Part shown: positions 1 through 3,632 of the stretch, one piece after another
Layout of the letters: the number at the start of each line of letters is the position of its first letter
Numbering within the stretch: position 1 is the stretch's first letter
Source: Deltaproteobacteria bacterium
GTDB lineage: Bacteria > Desulfobacterota > Desulfuromonadia > Desulfuromonadales > BM103
DNA length: 5,611 nt
NCBI GenBank assembly: GCA_019313105.1
Contig: JAFDBW010000135.1
Coordinates: forward strand, 1-5,611
Direction: 5' to 3'
Program-made: the position numbers and the translations under genes
Notes under the pieces: model-generated
The model's input: the letters and a program-made list of their open reading frames with translations, nothing else
Database searches by the model: none
What the model was told of the DNA's origin: nothing

Positions 1-1
1 A

Positions 2-1180
2 GGGGAGGTCATCCCCCAGTGGATGAAACAGATCGTCGCCGATCTCGCCATGAAAGATTGCACCTACGGCTATTGCGCCACCAAGGGCGTCCCGGAAACC
101 CGCGCCTTTCTCGCCGAGATGACCAATCGCCGTGGCAAGGCCCAGGTTTCGCTCGGTGACATCATCTTTTTCAACGGCCTCGGCGACGCGATCCAGAAGG
201 TTTACGGTCTGCTTAAGCGGGAGTCGCGCGTCATTGGCCCGACCCCGACCTACTCAACCCACTCTTCCGGTGAAGCGGCACATGCCGGGCAGAAGCCGGT
301 CTGCTACAAGCTTGATCCGGACAACAACTGGTACCCGGACATGGACGACCTGCGGCTGTCGATCAAGTACAACCCGGCGATCTCGGGAATCCTGATCATC
401 AATCCGGACAACCCGACCTGGGCGGTCTGGCCGGAGCGAATTCTCAAGGAGATGGTCGCCATTGCTAAAGAATTCGACCTGTTCATTATCGCCGATGAGA
501 TCTACCAGAACCTTGTCTACAATGGTCAAGCGACCAAGCCAATGTCCGACCTGGTCGGTGACGTCCCGGCAATCTCCATGAAAGGCATCAGTAAAGAGGT
601 GCCATGGCCCGGCTCGCGCTGCGGGTGGATAGAAGTCTACAATGCCGACAAGGACCCGATGTTCAAACGCTACATCCAGAGCATCGTCGATTCGAAGATG
701 GTCGAGGTCTGCTCGACGACCCTGCCGCAGAAAGCGATTCCGCTCATTCTCAGCCACCCTGAATACCAGGACTGGCTCGACATGCGGATCGCCCGCTACG
801 AAAAGTTTTCCAATATCGCCTACGATATCCTGAAAAACGTTCCCGGGGTCAAGGTCAACCGGACCAATGGCGCATTCTACATGAGCGTCGCCTTCAAGGA
901 GGGCGGCCTCAACAATCGACAGACTTTGCCAATTGAAATCCCCGAGGTGCGCGAACTGGTTGAAAATCTGGTCAATCAGCCCGGGGTCTCTCCGGATAAA
1001 CGCTTCGTCTACTACCTACTCGCAGCAACCGGCATCTGCGTCGTGCCGTTGTCTTCGTTCTTTACTCCGCAGCAGGGCTTCCGGATTACCCTGTTGGAGC
1101 GTGACGAGGCGACCTTCACACGCATATTCGAGGAGATTGCCGCCAACATCACCAGATACATCGATTCGCACAGCGAATAG
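2..1180 (+). CDS. Class I/II PLP-dependent aminotransferase (5'-truncated)
   Basis: This is a cytoplasmic fold-type I aminotransferase that moves an amino group between an amino acid and a 2-oxo acid through pyridoxal phosphate. The substrate (aspartate, alanine or aromatic) cannot be read from sequence alone. The frame is open to the left edge, where codons from base 2 read GEVIPQW before the first ATG at 23. That ATG is therefore internal, and the N-terminal arm (probably some 40 residues) lies outside the window. Numbered from the ATG at 23, visible motifs are GLGDAIQ at 52-58, NPDNPT at 127-132 (N130 contacts the cofactor), ADEIY at 157-161 (D158 pairs with the pyridine nitrogen), SK at 190-191 with K191 as the Schiff-base lysine, PGSRCGW at 196-202, NGAFY at 282-286, and GFR at 352-354 with R354 as the likely carboxylate-binding arginine. 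The odd point is W133, where the family has Gly in NPTG. The TAG stop is followed directly by a terminator, so nothing is co-transcribed downstream. Confidence 0.92.
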   Translation, partial: GEVIPQWMKQIVADLAMKDCTYGYCATKGVPETRAFLAEMTNRRGKAQVSLGDIIFFNGLGDAIQKVYGLLKRESRVIGPTPTYSTHSSGEAAHAGQKPVCYKLDPDNNWYPDMDDLRLSIKYNPAISGILIINPDNPTWAVWPERILKEMVAIAKEFDLFIIADEIYQNLVYNGQATKPMSDLVGDVPAISMKGISKEVPWPGSRCGWIEVYNADKDPMFKRYIQSIVDSKMVEVCSTTLPQKAIPLILSHPEYQDWLDMRIARYEKFSNIAYDILKNVPGVKVNRTNGAFYMSVAFKEGGLNNRQTLPIEIPEVRELVENLVNQPGVSPDKRFVYYLLAATGICVVPLSSFFTPQQGFRITLLERDEATFTRIFEEIAANITRYIDSHSE

Positions 1181-1188
1181 ACCCGGGC

Positions 1189-1218
1189 AAAAGGCCGGCA
1201 CGCAATGCCGGCCTTTTT
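1189..1218 (+). terminator. Intrinsic terminator of the aminotransferase gene
   Basis: The perfect stem AAGGCCGGCA (1191-1200) pairs with TGCCGGCCTT (1206-1215) around a CGCAA loop. It is flanked by A-residues on the left and followed by five Ts (1214-1218). It begins only 8 bases after the stop codon. The A-run on the left also gives a T-run on the minus strand, but no minus-strand gene ends here. Confidence 0.93.
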
Positions 1219-1245
1219 GATATAATGGTTAAGTGTTGTTTTAAT
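1217..1245 (+). promoter_or_regulatory. Predicted sigma70-type promoter for gshA
   Basis: A TTGATA -35 box (1217-1222) is separated by exactly 17 bases from a TTTAAT -10 box (1240-1245), each matching consensus at 5 of 6 positions. A TGT immediately before the -10 gives an extended -10 (TGn) element. The start of transcription would fall near 1252, leaving a leader of about 80 bases before the ATG at 1334. The -35 box is built from the last Ts of the preceding terminator, so the two signals overlap. The call rests on pattern alone. Confidence 0.6.
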
Positions 1246-1262
1246 CTGTCAAGTGTAACACT
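1232..1262 (+). promoter_or_regulatory. Operator-like palindrome with an upstream half-site
   Basis: A perfect 11-bp palindrome, AGTGT-A-ACACT, occupies 1252-1262, just downstream of the predicted -10 and over the predicted transcription start. The half-site AAGTGT recurs at 1231-1236, exactly 20 bp upstream of the copy at 1251-1256, which is about two helical turns. AGTGTT (1232-1237) is also the inverted partner of AACACT (1257-1262). The position suits a repressor site for gshA. I do not recognise the motif as that of a named regulator. Confidence 0.4.
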
Positions 1263-1333
1263 GGACTGAACGAGACTGCACGACGCGCCCTGCGACAGCG
1301 GCCTTGCTTTTCAATGGAGCTTCCGACACCTGC

Positions 1334-2755
1334 ATGCTGACCCCCAAACTGATAAACCGTGAAGCACCGATAACATCGCAAAAGCAACTGATTGACTACC
1401 TCGCAGCAGGCGCTCGCCCGGAGGCGGAATGGGGCATCGGCGCCGAGATGGAAAAACTTGTCCTCGATGCACGGACGGGCGCCGCCGCGGAATTTTCAAG
1501 AATCGAGGCGTTAATCGAAGCATTGGCCAAAACCGGCAGTTGGCGGGAGCTAAGGGAAAGCTCCCGGCTGGTCGGACTGCAGGGCGAGCATTCCTCGATA
1601 ACAATTGAACCCGGCGGTCAGCTGGAGCTCTCCGGCCAGCTTTGTGCCGACCTGTTCTGCAACTGCAGTGATTTCTCCAAACATATCGTCAATGCCGTCG
1701 AGGCCTGCAGGAAATTGGACCTGGTCCTGCTCGGCCTCGGCACTCAGCCTTTCAGCTGCCTCGATGAGATCGAATGGGCGCCCAAGGCCCGCTATGAGAT
1801 CATGGGCCCTTACATGTTGAAGACCGGCGACATGGGCCAGCGCATGATGAAACAAAGCGCCGGCCTGCAGGTCAACCTTGATTTCAGCGACGAGGCCGAC
1901 TGCATGAGGAAACTGCGCCTCGCCCAGTGCCTTGCCCCGCTGCTTTACGGACTGTTCGCCAACTCACCGCTACTCGATGGTAAACCGAGTGGATTTCTGA
2001 GCACCCGTGGAGAGATCTGGTCGCGAACCGACCCCGACCGGACCGGCCTTCTGCCCTTCCTCGACAACCCTGACGCCGGTTTTTCCGACTACGTTGAGTA
2101 CGCCCTCGACGTACCAATGTATTTCATTGTCCGTGACGGGATCTATCTGGACCTGACCCGGAACCGTTTCCGCTTCCGCGATTTCCTTGAAAAAGGTCAC
2201 GCCGGACAGCATGCGACCATCGCAGACTGGGATCTGCACCTGTCAACGCTCTTTCCGGAGGTTCGTCTGCGGCCGCATGTCGAGGTGCGCTGTGCCGACA
2301 GCCTGCCGTCCCAGCTGATTCTTACGGTCGCCGCCCTGCTCAAAGGCCTTATGTACGACCGTGAGTCCTTTCAGGCCGCATGGGATGAATGCCGGCTGGA
2401 CACCCTGGATGAGGTCCGTGACAGCTGCCGGAAAGCCTGGCGCCTGGGATTGCGAGCCCCTTGGAAAGACGGCACTTTGCAGGGGCTGGCAAGGACCTGC
2501 CTGGGCCTGGCCCGCGACGGGCTCGACCGCCAGCAGGTGCAACGCGGCCAGGAACGCAGCGAGAGCTGCTTCCTTGACGGCCTCGACGACCTGATCGAGG
2601 GCGGCCAGACGCTCGCCGAGCAACTGCTGCAGAATTGGCATGGCGATCGTCAGGAAAAATTCAAAAAGCTGGTCGGCCATTGCGGTTTCTTCGATGTTGC
2701 CAAGAACCGATCGGATGACGACTGTGCACATGCACAGTTCTCAGCTAGGGACTGA
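1334..2755 (+). CDS. gshA: Glutamate-cysteine ligase, plant-type (GCS2 family)
   Basis: The enzyme joins L-glutamate and L-cysteine with ATP to make gamma-glutamylcysteine, the first step of glutathione synthesis, in the cytoplasm. From the ATG at 1334 it is 473 aa. Family motifs appear in order: GIGAEMEKL (34-42), whose acidic residues suit Mg-ATP binding; EPGGQLELSG (92-101), part of the glutamate/metal site; RYEIMGPYM (153-161); MMKQSAGLQVNLDF (171-184), where the family usually has MMxxTAxxQVN; FANSPLLDGKPSG (208-220); STRGEIW (223-229) with TDPDRTG (232-238); and PHVEVRCAD (314-322). The start is not certain. A TTG at 1304 adds ten residues, but no Shine-Dalgarno sequence precedes it. 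The ATG has GGAG at 1316-1319, 14 bases away, which is longer than ideal. A promoter and a possible operator lie upstream. A gamma-glutamylcyclotransferase gene converges from the other side. No gshB follows. EgtA of ergothioneine synthesis is a related alternative but less likely. Confidence 0.87.
   Translation: MLTPKLINREAPITSQKQLIDYLAAGARPEAEWGIGAEMEKLVLDARTGAAAEFSRIEALIEALAKTGSWRELRESSRLVGLQGEHSSITIEPGGQLELSGQLCADLFCNCSDFSKHIVNAVEACRKLDLVLLGLGTQPFSCLDEIEWAPKARYEIMGPYMLKTGDMGQRMMKQSAGLQVNLDFSDEADCMRKLRLAQCLAPLLYGLFANSPLLDGKPSGFLSTRGEIWSRTDPDRTGLLPFLDNPDAGFSDYVEYALDVPMYFIVRDGIYLDLTRNRFRFRDFLEKGHAGQHATIADWDLHLSTLFPEVRLRPHVEVRCADSLPSQLILTVAALLKGLMYDRESFQAAWDECRLDTLDEVRDSCRKAWRLGLRAPWKDGTLQGLARTCLGLARDGLDRQQVQRGQERSESCFLDGLDDLIEGGQTLAEQLLQNWHGDRQEKFKKLVGHCGFFDVAKNRSDDDCAHAQFSARD
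2721..2738. repeat. Perfect inverted repeat inside the 3' end of gshA
   Basis: ACTGTGCA (2721-2728) and TGCACAGT (2731-2738) are exact reverse complements separated by two bases, within the codons for the last dozen residues of GshA. In RNA, bases 2735-2740 (CAGTTC) could instead pair with 2749-2754 (GGACTG), making a second, mutually exclusive hairpin over the stop codon, upstream of a run of seven Ts at 2762-2768. No stem abuts the T-run, so this is not a standard terminator. It may be chance, a protein-binding site or an mRNA 3' structure. Confidence 0.5.
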
Positions 2756-2810
2756 CCGCAATTTTTTTACGCGAAACAACGTAGATTTATCGACTGGAGA
2801 AGAGTAGCCT

Positions 2811-2903
2811 GTGAACCATCAAAAGTTCGTTGTGGCAGGCGAACCGGCGAATCAAAACAAAATCTTCTTCACCTCCTCGCATATACAAGGCCGATCCGGA
2901 TAA
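2811..2903 (+). CDS. Possible 30-residue small ORF downstream of gshA
   Basis: A GTG at 2811 is preceded by the purine-rich Shine-Dalgarno-like stretch GGAGAAGAG (2796-2804) at a spacing of six bases. It opens a 30-codon frame beginning MNHQKFVVAGEP and ending SHIQGRSG. An in-frame TAG at 2805 rules out a longer frame. The TAA stop (2901-2903) is exactly the three-base loop of the terminator hairpin. No signal peptide, membrane segment or recognisable motif is present, and no promoter of its own is evident, so it would be read from the gshA transcript. The start region can fold: GCCTG (2807-2811) pairs with CAGGC (2836-2840), in competition with GTTCG (2825-2829) pairing with CGAAC (2840-2844). 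It may equally be untranslated 3' RNA. A frame this short can arise by chance. Confidence 0.22.
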   Translation: MNHQKFVVAGEPANQNKIFFTSSHIQGRSG

Positions 2904-2927
2904 TCCGGATCGGCCTTAGCGTTTTTT
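2887..2927 (+). terminator. Strong intrinsic terminator downstream of gshA
   Basis: The perfect 14-bp stem AAGGCCGATCCGGA (2887-2900) pairs with TCCGGATCGGCCTT (2904-2917) around a TAA loop, followed by AGCG and six Ts (2922-2927). It ends plus-strand transcription about 130-170 bases after the gshA stop. Read from the minus strand, the hairpin is followed by GTATATG rather than a T-run, so it should be a poorer terminator for the convergent gene. Confidence 0.88.
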
Positions 2928-2935
2928 ACAAAAGT

Positions 2936-2956
2936 CTTCAGCCCCCAGCCTACAGC
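2936..2956. repeat. Three degenerate heptamer repeats (NNNCAGC)
   Basis: CTTCAGC (2936-2942), CCCCAGC (2943-2949) and CTACAGC (2950-2956) lie head to tail between the gshA terminator and the stop codon of the cyclotransferase gene. The next seven bases keep CCCC but lose CAGC. A longer match, CAGCCCCC, occurs at 2939-2946 and 2953-2960. This resembles the short tandem heptamer filler found in intergenic DNA of some bacteria. With three imperfect units, chance cannot be excluded. Confidence 0.4.
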
Positions 2957-2962
2957 CCCCGA

Positions 2963-3409
2963 TTAAGGTACCGGCATGGTCCCGTGCGACTGCAGGAAGG
3001 TCAGGTAATGCCCGGGCAACCCGTGATGCAGGGCCCCCCGAATCAATCGGTTGAGATATTCCTCGCTCGGCTTCAGGCCGGAGCGGAACTTTGCCCCCCG
3101 GTAGATCGCGCAGGACAGCTCCCCCTGCGCCGTCTGCACAATCACCTGCTGGCGACGGTAACGGCCGCGCTCCTCAGTCTCGTACACATCCAGACCGGCC
3201 AGGCACGATTCCGGCACATCGTATACAACACCGTGAACGTGACTGCGGCGGTCATCCATCAGGTCAGCCTTGCCGGTATTATCGCCGCCCGGGACATGAA
3301 AGACCAGCCTGACATCCCGCACCTTGCCTGTCACAACCGGCTCAAAGCTGACGTTACGTTCCTTGAGAGTCTCTACGTCCATGTTCGCACCATAAGCGAA
3401 ATAGTGCAT
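2963..3409 (-). CDS. Gamma-glutamylcyclotransferase family protein (GGCT/AIG2-like)
   Basis: A 148-aa single-domain protein of the GGCT/AIG2-like fold. Characterised members release 5-oxoproline from gamma-glutamyl amino acids or related gamma-glutamyl compounds; the substrate here is unknown. The N-terminal MHYFAYGANM carries the YGxN substrate loop (residues 6-9; Ala where many members have Ser). HVHGVVYDVP (57-66) is the conserved central strand. LDVYE (73-77) places E77 at the position of the catalytic glutamate of human GGCT (in LDEQE), followed by GRY (82-84). The C-terminal EYLNRLIRGALHHGLP (117-132) is also typical. There is no signal peptide, so the protein is cytoplasmic. Length is normal for the family. 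The ATG at 3409 follows a strong AGGGAGGT on the minus strand (bases 3421 to 3414) at about five bases. I saw no convincing minus-strand promoter. The gene converges on gshA, which supports a role in turnover of gamma-glutamyl thiols. Confidence 0.85.
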   Translation of the reverse strand: MHYFAYGANMDVETLKERNVSFEPVVTGKVRDVRLVFHVPGGDNTGKADLMDDRRSHVHGVVYDVPESCLAGLDVYETEERGRYRRQQVIVQTAQGELSCAIYRGAKFRSGLKPSEEYLNRLIRGALHHGLPGHYLTFLQSHGTMPVP

Positions 3410-3550
3410 TCCGACCTCCCTGTTTTTAAAAGTTGATGTGAGAATTGCTGTTCAGACCAAGCTCTCATTGTTGCTGACACCTGAGTAGAAAGGAACCATC
3501 CAGCAGGGTGACCTGTGCTGCCCCGCCCGAACCTGTACATGCCATTGTAT

Positions 3551-3563
3551 CGCAGAATTTGCG
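3551..3563. promoter_or_regulatory. Near-palindrome upstream of the tkt -35 box
   Basis: CGCAGAATTTGCG reads as an inverted repeat of CGCA and TGCG around five bases, with a single mismatched pair. It ends one base before the predicted tkt -35 box, where an activator or repressor could sit. It is short and may be chance; no regulator is recognised. Confidence 0.25.
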
Positions 3564-3564
3564 C

Positions 3565-3593
3565 TTGTCTTGCCGGCGGCAGGTCAGTATAGT
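3565..3593 (+). promoter_or_regulatory. Predicted sigma70-type promoter for tkt
   Basis: TTGTCT (3565-3570, 4 of 6 matches to consensus) and TATAGT (3588-3593, 5 of 6) are 17 bases apart. Transcription would start near 3600, giving a leader of about 33 bases before the ATG at 3633. The leader contains the tkt Shine-Dalgarno sequence AGGAG (3621-3625). No other plus-strand gene lies within 870 bases upstream, apart from the doubtful small ORF, so tkt needs its own promoter here. Confidence 0.55.
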
Positions 3594-3632
3594 GGCCAAT
3601 CAATAAAAACCGTTTGGATTAGGAGTTTTTCA

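Noticed and set aside
1..25. ATG at 23 with AGGGGAGGT just upstream, looking like a gene start
   Set aside because: The frame is open to the window edge and the bases before the ATG encode GEVIPQW in continuity with the family, while the N-terminal arm of the aminotransferase would be missing. The purine run is coding sequence.
254..757. 167-codon minus-strand frame inside the aminotransferase gene
   Set aside because: It is antisense to a gene with clear family motifs, has no recognisable domain, and is of the length expected opposite GC-rich codons.
1221..1226. Perfect TATAAT as the -10 box for gshA
   Set aside because: The bases at the matching -35 position (about 1198-1203, GCACGC) lie in the terminator stem and do not resemble TTGACA. 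The TTGATA/TTTAAT pair is a better promoter.
2243..2731. 162-codon minus-strand frame inside gshA
   Set aside because: Its apparent protein is the reverse reading of the GshA C-terminal half and resembles no family I know.
2756..2962. Riboswitch or other known structured RNA in the gshA-ggct gap
   Set aside because: I see small competing stems and a terminator but no conserved core of a riboswitch class I know, and no downstream plus-strand gene to control.
2984..3436. 150-codon plus-strand frame across the cyclotransferase gene
   Set aside because: The minus strand has the YGAN and LDVYE motifs and a strong Shine-Dalgarno; the plus frame has neither.
3373..3603. 76-codon minus-strand frame through the ggct-tkt gap
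   Set aside because: It overlaps the start of the cyclotransferase gene in another frame and crosses the tkt promoter, with no motif or conserved look.
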